A stretch of DNA of 32,921 nt from an uncultured Prevotellaceae bacterium (GTDB lineage Bacteria; Bacteroidota; Bacteroidia; Bacteroidales; Bacteroidaceae). Position 1 is the stretch's first letter. Each line of letters begins with the position of its first letter. The position numbers were made by a program, and so were the translations under genes. The stretch lies in the NCBI GenBank assembly GCA_902764705.1, contig CACWWZ010000030.1:1-32921 (forward strand). The letters run 5' to 3'. This document shows, piece after piece, positions 24,388-32,235 of the stretch. Under the pieces are notes generated by a model. It searched no databases and was not told the origin of the DNA. It was given only the letters and a program-made list of their open reading frames with translations.

Positions 24388-25578
24388 ATGAAAAAAGCAT
24401 TTTTACTAATTCTGTTGGCTACAACCTTTTCGGTTGCCTCGGCACAATTGAAAGTTACTTCAGACGGTAAAGTCAAAATTGCATCAAACTCAAATACTTC
24501 CTTTTCCAATCTTCTTGTTGGTAACAATTATTTTTACTCAAGCATATCAAATGTAGGAATCTCGGGCTCTCCAACTGTAATGACAGGAATGAATAATATT
24601 GGCGTGGTTGGAATTATCGGCACGGACTCCAGTGTTTCTACTGATAAAAATTACGGGGTTTTAGGCGTCGTAGATAGGGTAAACAGTACACATGGCAGAA
24701 ACTATGGCATTTGCGGTATGATTGGGTTTGATGGAGCTCATTATGGAGGGGCAGGCGTCTATGGGACAAACTATACGTACTTTTTCCATTACCCAGTCAA
24801 CATACAAGGCGACTATGCCGGTTATTTTCAGGGGTCTGTTAACATCAGGGGTAATTTCACTACCCCCAATGTATTTATACCAGCAGACAACAGACTAAAT
24901 GAAAACGTTGTGTCGTTGAATGAAAGGGGAGATGAAGCGAATACGCTTGACAACCTGCTTTCAATGAATGTGATAGAATACAACATGAAGAGCCAGATAA
25001 TGGATGAGTTAAATAATGGTGTTAAACAGGACGCAACGGATGAAGAACGTGAAGCCTTTGAGCACCTAAGGAAAGATGAGATGAAAATGAGTACACGACG
25101 CCATTTCGGTATTGACGCTTCAGAACTTCAGAAGGTCTATCCTGATTTAGTGCTGGAGGGCCAGGACGGCTATCTCTCGGTAAACTACGTAGAGCTGGTA
25201 CCCATATTGATCCGTAGCATCCAGGAGCTGAAACAAGAGTTAGATGAAGTAAAGGGCGCTTCTAAGACCATGACACGTTCTGCCAACAACGAATCCACAA
25301 ATATTAGTGCAGCAAGTGTTGGTAATGTGCTCTATCAGAACACCCCCAACCCGTTTAAGGAGCAGACTGTCATCCGCTTCTCATTGGCAGATGATTCCAG
25401 TGATGCTTCTATCTGCATTTTTGACATGACGGGCAAGACCTTGAAGAAACTGCCCATTTCATCGGGAATGGAAAGTGTCTCCATTGGAGGCTACGAACTC
25501 GGCGAGGGCATGTTCCTCTATTCTCTGATTATCAACGGACAGGTGATTGATACAAAGCGAATGGTTATTTCGAAATAA
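24388..25578 (+). CDS. Fibre-like secreted protein with S74-type chaperone region and T9SS sorting domain
   Basis: A 396-residue protein with a signal peptide (MKKAFLLILLATTFSVASAQ). Residues ~25-165 are Gly/Asn-rich and beta-repetitive (NIGVVGIIGTD; NYGVLGVV; NYGICGMIG), like tail-fibre or autotransporter-type beta-helical stalks. Residues ~170-285 resemble the intramolecular chaperone of endosialidase (peptidase S74): RRHFGIDASELQKVYPDLVL then DGYLSVNYVELVPILIRSIQ and a coiled coil. Residues ~315-396 are a type A T9SS sorting domain (LYQNTPNPFKEQTVIRFSLA; GEGMFLYSLIINGQ; VISK). It is probably a trimeric surface fibre. A papain-like protease follows after 25 bp. Confidence 0.82.
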   Translation: MKKAFLLILLATTFSVASAQLKVTSDGKVKIASNSNTSFSNLLVGNNYFYSSISNVGISGSPTVMTGMNNIGVVGIIGTDSSVSTDKNYGVLGVVDRVNSTHGRNYGICGMIGFDGAHYGGAGVYGTNYTYFFHYPVNIQGDYAGYFQGSVNIRGNFTTPNVFIPADNRLNENVVSLNERGDEANTLDNLLSMNVIEYNMKSQIMDELNNGVKQDATDEEREAFEHLRKDEMKMSTRRHFGIDASELQKVYPDLVLEGQDGYLSVNYVELVPILIRSIQELKQELDEVKGASKTMTRSANNESTNISAASVGNVLYQNTPNPFKEQTVIRFSLADDSSDASICIFDMTGKTLKKLPISSGMESVSIGGYELGEGMFLYSLIINGQVIDTKRMVISK

Positions 25579-25603
25579 ATAGTTCCTTAAATAATCTGAC
25601 TAC

Positions 25604-27448
25604 ATGAAACGTATCATATTTGCTATATTGCTATTGCCTCAATTGGTATATGCACAATATCGGGCTGATATTTTTAGCTTAGATATATCTGATGATGTTA
25701 CTCAGAGGAAGATTGGGAAGACTTTTTGTCAAGATACAACTTTGATTTTGGGTGAGAAATCAAAGATATCCGGTCTTTCCATTTCAGGAATCGCTGTGTT
25801 GAATAATGACAACGACAGTTACATCAGGGTAACATTAGTGGATGAATACAACTACGAGTTCCTTGTATATGAAAACTATCCTGTACTTTCAGATAACCAA
25901 ACCTCAGTATTTGATAATATTGCATTAGAAACAGTTTTATTAGACAATGTTACTCCTCAATGCTTAAAAATCACTATGCTGAATGCATCTTTAAAACTGG
26001 AATCCGTTAATACCTCTACATCTACGACTAATGCCAAGAATCCTGCAGCCATTCAGAAAGCCCAGACTCAATACATCGTTGACAGGCTAAATACTATTTT
26101 AAGAAAGAAGAATATGACTTGGCGCGCTCGTGTGACGTCTCTGTCTGAGATGAGTTATTCAGAAAAAAAAGATTTGTATGGCGGTGTCGTTCCTCAAATG
26201 TATGGATTTGAGCATTACGCTGGAGGTGTCTTCGTGATGCCAGGAGATTATCAGAATTCCCCAAGCCCGAGGTCTTCAGATGATTATGTAGCAGAGTGGG
26301 ACTGGAGGAACAGACATGGGAAAAATTGGATGACTGATGTGAGAAATCAAAACTATCCAAAAACATGTGGATCGTGTTGGGCACACGCCGCAGTTGGCGT
26401 TTTGGAGGCGTATGTCAATCTTTATTATAATAGGATTCTTACTTATGACTTATCAGAAGAAGAAATCATATCATGCACTCATCTCGGATGTATTCCCGCT
26501 AACGAACAAGTTGCATTTAATTATATTAAAGAATCAGGAATTGTTAATGAAAGTTGTTTTCCGTATGCCGCAGAATATCGAGACTGCGGTTTAAAATGCG
26601 ACACCCCATTAGAGCAAATCTTCATCGAAGATTTCGGGGAATATACGACTTCAGAAGACAGTATGAAACAACAGCTATTTAGAGCACCAATAACAATTGG
26701 ACTAGGCACATGGCATCATTCTATGACACTAGCAGGCTACAAAAAGATAGCAATAGGGAGTAGTTATTTATATAATGGAAATGGTGGTTATAATGAAACA
26801 ATTAACCTTGCTTCACATGGAGAACTTATCGGAAGAACTGCATGGTTAGTAAAGAATAGCCATGGATATCAATGGGGTAACAATGGCTTTGGATATATTG
26901 TTGTAGATTCCTGTAATATAAATGAAGGTTGCTATATTAAAGGACGTATAACAAGTCTAACCATGAACGACGATGGCATTAAATGCACAGATGCGGATGG
27001 TGATGGTTTTTATTTCTGGGGAATAGGACCTAAACCTGCGCATTGCCCTTCATGGGTTCCAGACACACCTGATGGTGATGATTCTAACATTAACTATGGG
27101 GCAATTGATAGCTTAGGAGTTCTTGAAGAATTACCAGCAGGTGAAACTATTAAGACACCTAAAACGTACACTTCAAATAGTTCCGTCGACCATCGAATAG
27201 GTATTGTGGAAGGCGGTTCTCTAACCATTCGTGGAACAACAACTATGGAGGGGGACTCACACATTAGAGTCTGTGAAGAAGGAACTCTCATCGTAGATGG
27301 TGGTACACTACAGAATGCTGATATAACCTTAGTACCTGGATGTACGGTCATCATAAGGCATAACGGCAAGATCAATATGGCACCAGGAAAAGTATTTCAA
27401 GCACCTGTAGGAGTCATTGTTAATATTGAAAGTGGGGAAATAAATTAA
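25604..27448 (+). CDS. Secreted papain-family (C1A) protease with calcium-type and beta-helical C-terminus
   Basis: 614 residues with a signal peptide (MKRIIFAILLLPQLVYAQ). A beta-rich N-terminal domain of ~130 residues precedes the peptidase. Catalytic positions: Gln249, Cys258 (TCGSCWAHA), His372 (WHHSMTLAGY) and Asn418 (WLVKNSHGYQWG). The usual NSWG is NSHG, and Gln-to-Cys spacing is three residues longer than in papain. A DADGDGFYFWGIGPKPAHCP segment, then PDGDD, resembles calcium-binding thrombospondin-type-3 linkers. The end is a beta-helix-like ladder (GGSLTIRGTTTM; GTLIVDGGTL; GCTVIIRHNGKI). Second gene of the operon behind promoter copy 2; it may process surface proteins or digest host protein. 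Confidence 0.85.
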   Translation: MKRIIFAILLLPQLVYAQYRADIFSLDISDDVTQRKIGKTFCQDTTLILGEKSKISGLSISGIAVLNNDNDSYIRVTLVDEYNYEFLVYENYPVLSDNQTSVFDNIALETVLLDNVTPQCLKITMLNASLKLESVNTSTSTTNAKNPAAIQKAQTQYIVDRLNTILRKKNMTWRARVTSLSEMSYSEKKDLYGGVVPQMYGFEHYAGGVFVMPGDYQNSPSPRSSDDYVAEWDWRNRHGKNWMTDVRNQNYPKTCGSCWAHAAVGVLEAYVNLYYNRILTYDLSEEEIISCTHLGCIPANEQVAFNYIKESGIVNESCFPYAAEYRDCGLKCDTPLEQIFIEDFGEYTTSEDSMKQQLFRAPITIGLGTWHHSMTLAGYKKIAIGSSYLYNGNGGYNETINLASHGELIGRTAWLVKNSHGYQWGNNGFGYIVVDSCNINEGCYIKGRITSLTMNDDGIKCTDADGDGFYFWGIGPKPAHCPSWVPDTPDGDDSNINYGAIDSLGVLEELPAGETIKTPKTYTSNSSVDHRIGIVEGGSLTIRGTTTMEGDSHIRVCEEGTLIVDGGTLQNADITLVPGCTVIIRHNGKINMAPGKVFQAPVGVIVNIESGEIN

Positions 27449-27458
27449 TTTCTCCACT
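27431..27458 (+). terminator. Probable terminator after the papain-like gene
   Basis: AGTGGGGAAAT (27431-27441) pairs with ATTTCTCCACT (27448-27458) with one G-U pair and a 6-nt loop, spanning the stop codon. The downstream T-run is weak. Confidence 0.55.
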
Positions 27459-27487
27459 TATATAGAACAACAAATTGAAATTATTCG

Positions 27488-27495
27488 TATCTTTG
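27488..27495 (+). promoter_or_regulatory. -7 box upstream of the BspA-like gene
   Basis: TATCTTTG (27488-27495) matches the consensus exactly, 50 nt before the ATG. No clear TTTG lies at the expected distance. Confidence 0.6.
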
Positions 27496-27545
27496 CAACG
27501 ACAAAATGTATTTAACAGATAAGCAGAATAAATAATAAAGCACGA

Positions 27546-29048
27546 ATGAGTATGAAGCAGTTTCATTTTCTTTTCTTGACATTCTTTTCCATTGTATGGA
27601 GTATGAATGTGATGGCATTCGAGGTAGATGGCATTAGTTACGAGGTGTTGTCGGAAAGCGACAAGACAGCATTTGTGACACGTCAGTCAGCGAATTTAGA
27701 AGGTGATATACAGATTCTCAGTCAAGTTAGTTATGAAGGTACTGTTTATACTGTCACCGAGATTGGCGGAAGGGCTTTTTCCGATTGCCATAAAATAACA
27801 TCTGTCAGTGTTCCGGCAACGGTGAAGAGCATTGGAGCAAGAGCATTCTATGAATGCGGGGAGTTGACGTCCGTTATACTCTCAGATAACATTACTGAGA
27901 TTGGTGACGATGCATTTATACGATGCCGCAAACTGAAGGACATCAACATTCCAAAGAACTTGCAGCGCCTGGGTGAATATGCTTTCGTTGCGTGCCGCAG
28001 CATTGAAGAGTTGACCCTTCCGAAAACGCTGACTAAGATAGGAGAAGGTGCCTTTTATGGATGTCAAGGTTTACGAACCCTGACAGTTGAAGCGGGTAAC
28101 CCTAAATATCTCGCTGAGGATGGTGCGCTCTTCAACCACGACAAGACTACACTCATGCTCTTCCTTGCCCAAAACGACAAGACCCACTATGATGTCCCCG
28201 AGACGGTGACCACTATTGAGGGAGCTGCTTTTTATGGCAGCAAACTGAAAAGCATCACACTGCCGCCCATGCTGACGACAATTGACGCCGAAGCATTTGT
28301 GTTGATGGAGCAATTAGAGAGCATTACCATTCCTTCCTCTGTAACTACTATTGGCAATGGTGCAATAGGGGCATGTGCAAGCCTAAAAGAGATTTACGTG
28401 TCTGATGGTGTTCAGGGCATAGGCGATGCAGCATTCTCAGAAAATCCATCACTCGTAAAAGTTCATTTGCCGGAGGGACTGACACGTATTGAAGGCTGGC
28501 TCTTCAGGGGTTGCACAAGCCTGAGCGAAGTAAACATTCCTGAAAATGTAAACTGCATCGGATCGGATGCCTTCCGCGATTGTCAATCCCTCACTGAAAT
28601 CACTATTCCAGACAAGGTAGAGACTGTCGGGTGGGATGCTTTCAGAGGATGTAGTGCTTTGGAGAAGATTACAATTGGGCGCTCAGTGACAGTGTTAGCC
28701 GGAGGTACATTTTACGGTTGTGACAAGATCAGGGAAGTACGCTCATATATTGAGGAGCCCTTTAATGTCGTTGACTATGATGATAATAATGGTGGCAGAT
28801 GCTTTCCCGAGGTTGTAACACAGGAGGCCGCGCTTTTTGTGCCTCAGGGGACAATAGAAAGGTATCGCAACAAGCAAGGCTGGCGTGATTTTGTGACTAT
28901 CAGCGAAGCCAGTGAAACTGCGATAGACGAGATGTCAGTTCACAATGAAGCTCCCGCCATATATTACAATTTGAATGGACAACGCTTGTATGGCAAACCC
29001 ACCAAAGCTATCTATATCCAAAACGGTAAGAAGATGATTGCGAAATAA
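27546..29048 (+). CDS. BspA-type LRR_5 surface protein
   Basis: A 500-residue protein with a signal peptide (ending near SMNVMA). Residues ~60-410 contain about 12 BspA/LRR_5 repeats of the pattern IxxxAFxxCxxLTSVxLPxxVTxIG (for example IGARAFYECGELTSVILSDN; IGSDAFRDCQSLTEITIPDK). The C-terminal ~40 residues (AIYYNLNGQRLYGKPTKAIY, then IQNGKKMIAK) form a short sorting-domain-like tail common on Prevotella LRR proteins. BspA-like proteins bind host matrix or other bacteria; the ligand here is unknown. ATG 27546 or 27552 are both possible. Confidence 0.85.
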   Translation: MSMKQFHFLFLTFFSIVWSMNVMAFEVDGISYEVLSESDKTAFVTRQSANLEGDIQILSQVSYEGTVYTVTEIGGRAFSDCHKITSVSVPATVKSIGARAFYECGELTSVILSDNITEIGDDAFIRCRKLKDINIPKNLQRLGEYAFVACRSIEELTLPKTLTKIGEGAFYGCQGLRTLTVEAGNPKYLAEDGALFNHDKTTLMLFLAQNDKTHYDVPETVTTIEGAAFYGSKLKSITLPPMLTTIDAEAFVLMEQLESITIPSSVTTIGNGAIGACASLKEIYVSDGVQGIGDAAFSENPSLVKVHLPEGLTRIEGWLFRGCTSLSEVNIPENVNCIGSDAFRDCQSLTEITIPDKVETVGWDAFRGCSALEKITIGRSVTVLAGGTFYGCDKIREVRSYIEEPFNVVDYDDNNGGRCFPEVVTQEAALFVPQGTIERYRNKQGWRDFVTISEASETAIDEMSVHNEAPAIYYNLNGQRLYGKPTKAIYIQNGKKMIAK

Positions 29049-29058
29049 AGGATTATGA

Positions 29059-29073
29059 GTCCCCTGGTCACCT
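29059..29073 (-). repeat. GTGACCAGGGGACT motif (RAYT/REP-associated word)
   Basis: On the minus strand the stretch reads GGTGACCAGGGGACTC. Related words occur in the plus orientation at 29565 (GTGACCAGAGGACT) and 30872 (TTGACCAGGGGACTC), always next to the other RAYT-like repeats. Confidence 0.5.
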
Positions 29074-29094
29074 CTTCTTTAAACCTATTCAAAA

Positions 29095-29556
29095 ATGAAG
29101 AAAACTATAATACTATTCACTGTATTATTACTACCTTTTATTTGTCTATCTGTCGACAGGTGTCAGTATTTTAGGGGGAATAGTTTAGTTGATTATAAAT
29201 GTATTCCATACGGTTTTCGCCCAGATATAAGAAGTAATTATTGGAGTGGAAGCGATGCAGCGTTCGTATTTACATACAATGAACATGAACAAATAGGCCC
29301 TGGATTTAGTTCCGCCGACATCGGTGTTTGTACAATAAAAAGAATAATCAGCTATTATTATAACTCATCAGAACTAATTATCACATGTAAATTAACAGAT
29401 GATGATTTGATTTACATAAAACCCATTAAGAAAGATGGAGACATTAAATTCATTAGGGCTAGAATACAAGATATTGACATGCAAAACATGCATTATATTG
29501 ATTGCTCTGAAATACATTATTGGATACATGTCCATATATTAAGGGAATTGCTATGA
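29095..29556 (+). CDS. Hypothetical secreted protein
   Basis: A 153-residue protein with a signal peptide (MKKTIILFTVLLLPFICLSV). The mature part is AT-rich in coding and beta-rich, with a C-terminal HYWIHVHILRELL. No domain is recognised. Layout and size resemble the DUF3997-like protein at 22828 (signal, ~120 residues, a strand with ELIITCKLTDDDLIYIKPI comparable to FLIIKCSLSENHTIRYWYIM), so it may be a distant relative or another immunity-type protein without a toxin next to it. It lies 46 bp after the BspA-like gene. Confidence 0.55.
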   Translation: MKKTIILFTVLLLPFICLSVDRCQYFRGNSLVDYKCIPYGFRPDIRSNYWSGSDAAFVFTYNEHEQIGPGFSSADIGVCTIKRIISYYYNSSELIITCKLTDDDLIYIKPIKKDGDIKFIRARIQDIDMQNMHYIDCSEIHYWIHVHILRELL

Positions 29557-29559
29557 GGA

Positions 29560-29660
29560 TCACAGAGTGACCAGAGGACTTGATTTGGGAACGGTTCTGA
29601 ATGATCCATTTTAAGTAGAAATATTTTGTTGTATTAAAATAATTGTGTATCTTTACAAAA
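29560..29660 (+). mobile_element. RAYT-element 5' end copy B, acting as promoter of the next gene
   Basis: GGAACGGTTCTGAATGATCC begins at 29588 and the following ~70 bp match 21612-21680 with few changes. The promoter is preserved: TTTG (29625-29628), 19 nt, TATCTTTA (29648-29655). No transposase codons remain; the lipoprotein ATG follows at 29675. Confidence 0.7.
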
Positions 29661-29674
29661 TCCTATAAATAATT

Positions 29675-30853
29675 ATGCGTATGAAATCAGCAAGAAAGTT
29701 TATACTATTGCTTGGAGGTGTCATGATGATGTCGTTTTTATTAGCCTGTGACGGTAGTGATGACTACAGCAAAGCAGATACCCCTTTGGAAGAAGAAAAA
29801 CCACAAGTGAGTGACATCAATGATTCCGGGTGCACAGGTAAAACGCGTGCCAACTCTTCTTTAAGTCTTGTCCTGAAAAAGGAGGGCAACATCGTTACTT
29901 GCGAGATAAATGGCATTAACGCGAATTGTGGTGTTGACTATTTCGACATCCAACCAGAATACGCAATCGGTAAGAATGCTCCCGATTCATTATTCATTGA
30001 TTTAACGCCTGTCGTCCCTGATGAAAAGGACTGCGTTTGTCCCTACAATGTGTCATTTACTGTTCGTAACATAAGTGCTGATAGTTTTTTCCTGAGCTGT
30101 TGGCTATATATGGGTATGGTGTCATTCAAGGAATCCAATCAGATTACACTGGAATTTAGTTATGATGTAGTGACAATAGACGGTTTGGAATATTATCTTT
30201 ATAAGCCAGGCCAGCAGGCCTCACTTTACGTGATGCCAAATGGTAAAGTGAAAGACGAAGAGTGGCGCATTCCTTCACTCGTCAGCTACGAAGGCCAGGA
30301 TTATACCATTGGAGCTTTTAATCCAGACGGCTTCTATGGAGGAGCAAAAATAACAAAGTTGATTTTGCCAAATAGTGTTTTTAGGGTGGAATGGCATAAA
30401 GAGTTTTACAACTGTTTTAATGGAAGATTCCCCAAATTGGAGACAATCGAAGTGGAACCTAATTCTCATCTGCTGAGTTCTGTTGACGGTGTGCTGTATT
30501 CTTGTAACAAAAAAGTTCTCTATTGTTTTCCTGGGGCTAACAAACGGACAGAATACACGGTAATCGACGGCGTGGATATAATTGGCGAATACGCTTTTCG
30601 TGATTGTTCTTACTTGAAAACTATTCGTCTTCCCGAGTCTGTGACGACCATCAGGCCCTTTGCTTTTGCTGATAGCCATAATCTGGAGGCAATCTATATC
30701 CCTGGCAAGCTGAACCGGTACAATTTGTATTTGGCCTTTATGTATATGCCATCTACTGTCACGCTTTTCGTTCCAGACTCTGAGGTCGGGTACTTCAAGA
30801 CAATATATCAAGGACCTGTACTATCGATATCATCTTCTGGAGGATCTCGGTGA
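29675..30853 (+). CDS. Lipoprotein with partial BspA/LRR_5 repeats
   Basis: A 392-residue protein with a lipoprotein signal (GGVMMMSFLLACDGSDD; MSFLLAC lipobox) so it is likely outer-membrane anchored. Residues ~45-165 form an unassigned Cys-containing beta domain. Residues ~170-355 contain LRR_5-like repeats (IGEYAFRDCSYLKTIRLPES; TIRPFAFADSHNLEAIYIPG). The C-terminal residues after LFVPDSEVGYFKTIY run into SSSGGSR, coded by the start of the RAYT-like 3' repeat, so the natural end may have been replaced. ATG 29675 or 29681 are both possible. It is flanked by 5'-type and 3'-type RAYT ends in the same order as the orphan toxin cassette. Confidence 0.72.
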   Translation: MRMKSARKFILLLGGVMMMSFLLACDGSDDYSKADTPLEEEKPQVSDINDSGCTGKTRANSSLSLVLKKEGNIVTCEINGINANCGVDYFDIQPEYAIGKNAPDSLFIDLTPVVPDEKDCVCPYNVSFTVRNISADSFFLSCWLYMGMVSFKESNQITLEFSYDVVTIDGLEYYLYKPGQQASLYVMPNGKVKDEEWRIPSLVSYEGQDYTIGAFNPDGFYGGAKITKLILPNSVFRVEWHKEFYNCFNGRFPKLETIEVEPNSHLLSSVDGVLYSCNKKVLYCFPGANKRTEYTVIDGVDIIGEYAFRDCSYLKTIRLPESVTTIRPFAFADSHNLEAIYIPGKLNRYNLYLAFMYMPSTVTLFVPDSEVGYFKTIYQGPVLSISSSGGSR

Positions 30854-31011
30854 CCATGGGAATAGGCGGGTTGACCAGGGGACTCTGTAATCATTTTTAG
30901 GGTATATTATTTTGAGATTTGGGGACTTTATTTCACTCATTGAAATGAAACACCTGACACCATATCGCCTAAACGAAACACCCCTCTCCTTGACAGGGAG
31001 AGGGATGGGGT
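30845..31011 (+). mobile_element. RAYT-element 3' end copy B with terminal palindrome
   Basis: Contains GGTGACCATGGG and TTGACCAGGGGACTC, then 30884-30975, nearly identical to 23329-23420. It ends with CCCTCTCC (30982-30989) pairing with GGAGAGGG (30997-31004). No gene is present. Confidence 0.7.
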
Positions 31012-31049
31012 ATGGTGGTGAAATGATCAAAGAAATCGCATAACAGTTG

Positions 31050-31304
31050 TTAGAACAATTCTTTTTTTATCTGCTGAAGTATGTCGTTCATGAATTCATC
31101 TTGATTGATATGCGTGAGTTCGCAGAACTCGCTGAAGACGGGATGTTGCTTGATCCGGTGTAAATAGTCGTTCATTTCCCTAAGAACAGTCCTGCGGTAT
31201 TTCTGTGGGTCAGTTTCTTTCAGCGGCTGATAGCTGCAGGCGATTTCCCGAAGGTCTTCAAGCAATTCGCGGCGCTCTTTGTCGATATACTGAATGGTAC
31301 TCAT
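31050..31304 (-). CDS. Small hypothetical helical protein
   Basis: 84 residues from ATG 31304 (MSTIQYIDKERRELLEDLRE). The frame continues upstream to 31394, but those 30 codons lie in a perfectly folding inverted repeat and are not expected to be translated. The product is charged and helical (KETDPQKYRRTVLREMNDYL; INQDEFMNDILQQIKKELF), without a signal peptide. No family is recognised. A -7 box at 31490-31483 suggests a ~170-nt leader that contains the fold at 31330-31452. Confidence 0.55.
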   Translation of the reverse strand: MSTIQYIDKERRELLEDLREIACSYQPLKETDPQKYRRTVLREMNDYLHRIKQHPVFSEFCELTHINQDEFMNDILQQIKKELF

Positions 31305-31329
31305 GAGTGAAGAGTTTAAACTAAAAATA

Positions 31330-31452
31330 GGTGTGGCGCTTCGTAACCTATTACACTCGGTCGTGGCTGGACCTCCAGAATTACGAGCCCACACCCTTTC
31401 TTGGGTGTCGCCAGTTTCTGGATTTTAAATCAGCCACGATTTAGTGTAATAG
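31330..31452 (-). ncRNA. Candidate structured leader RNA
   Basis: Nested complementary segments: CTATTACACT (31348-31357) with AGTGTAATAG (31443-31452), 10 bp; CGTGGCTG (31362-31369) with CAGCCACG (31431-31438), 8 bp, separated by a 4x4 internal loop; CCAGAA (31375-31380) with TTCTGG (31416-31421); ACACCC (31391-31396) with GGGTGT (31403-31408). In competition, 31381-31395 can pair with 31330-31346 (GGTGTGG...TTCGTAA). Mutually exclusive pairings suggest a switch or attenuator; a mobile palindromic element is the alternative. Confidence 0.5.
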
Positions 31453-31482
31453 AACTAGCAACATCTTTATATGATGTATCCA

Positions 31483-31510
31483 CAAAGATAGTCTTTTTGA
31501 CCGCGACAAA
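31483..31510 (-). promoter_or_regulatory. Possible promoter for the structured leader and small gene
   Basis: TATCTTTG on the minus strand (31490-31483) is an exact -7 box. The nearest TTTG (31510-31507) is only 16 nt upstream, shorter than the usual 19-20. Confidence 0.45.
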
Positions 31511-31581
31511 GTTACGAATAAAAACTGAAATAAAGCATTTCTATCACAAAAAAGTGAGCAATAACTTCAAAAACCAGGAAT

Positions 31582-32115
31582 ATGGAGAAAGAAAAACCAG
31601 ATAATCGAGGGGGATGTCAGTTGAGTCGTGAGCAACTGGCATCCCGCATTGATCAGCATGAAGCGATGCTTCAGAAGGCTTTCCTCCATATCAGTAAATT
31701 GGAAAAAGAAGTTGACTCTATCAAGAAAGAGAAAGATTTTTATAAGGATACTGTCATTCGTATGCTCTCCGTAAAGCCTGATAATAACGGCACTCCAGCT
31801 GAAGAAGAGCATCAACAGATTCGCCTACCAGAACAATTGGATACGGAAAAAGCACATGTTCTCTGGGAAAAACTGAAAGCGGCAAATCTTATCGACGACC
31901 ATTACCAGCCGCTTGTTTCTGCTGCAAAGGCTGCAATGATAGCCAACGCTATGGGAATACGCCTACATATCAATGTCAGATATCGATGGAAGGACTTTCA
32001 GTTACTATGGCACCGTCGGTATATGAGCTGTGACTTGGTCAGAGCTCAAAAAAGCGATTTCTACGATTCCTTTTTCAAGGTTATCGAGAGTATATTGGGT
32101 TCAGAAAACCAATGA
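31582..32115 (+). CDS. Hypothetical coiled-coil protein
   Basis: A 177-residue soluble protein. The N-terminal ~65 residues include a coiled coil (HEAMLQKAFLHISKLEKEVD, then SIKKEKDFYKD). The C-terminal ~90 residues have a pattern seen in many Bacteroidota hypothetical proteins: AHVLWEKLKAANLIDDHYQP, then SAAKAAMIANAMGIRLHINV and WKDFQLLWHRRYM. No enzymatic motif is visible. It is divergent from the small minus-strand gene; no convincing promoter was seen, though AAACCAGGAAT precedes the ATG. It may be part of the mobile or regulatory genes around it; role unknown. Confidence 0.65.
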   Translation: MEKEKPDNRGGCQLSREQLASRIDQHEAMLQKAFLHISKLEKEVDSIKKEKDFYKDTVIRMLSVKPDNNGTPAEEEHQQIRLPEQLDTEKAHVLWEKLKAANLIDDHYQPLVSAAKAAMIANAMGIRLHINVRYRWKDFQLLWHRRYMSCDLVRAQKSDFYDSFFKVIESILGSENQ

Positions 32116-32150
32116 ACTTTTACTATAGGCACTATGTTGGTTACTATGTT

Positions 32151-32182
32151 TTTGGCCAAATAGCCCTATTACCTTATCTTTG
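32151..32182 (+). promoter_or_regulatory. Near-ideal promoter of the small basic-protein gene
   Basis: TTTG (32151-32154), 20 nt, TATCTTTG (32175-32182), a full consensus match. Confidence 0.85.
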
Positions 32183-32235
32183 CATCCGCAAGACCGGCCT
32201 TGCATAATATTGAATTAACAAAACGTAAGACGATT

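Noticed and set aside
31305-31394. N-terminal extension of the small minus-strand gene
   Set aside because: It would translate a near-perfect inverted repeat; the ATG at 31304 starts the plausible protein.
31330-31452. Integron attC-like site
   Set aside because: Imperfect palindrome present, but no GTTRRRY/RYYYAAC boundary boxes and no integrase nearby.
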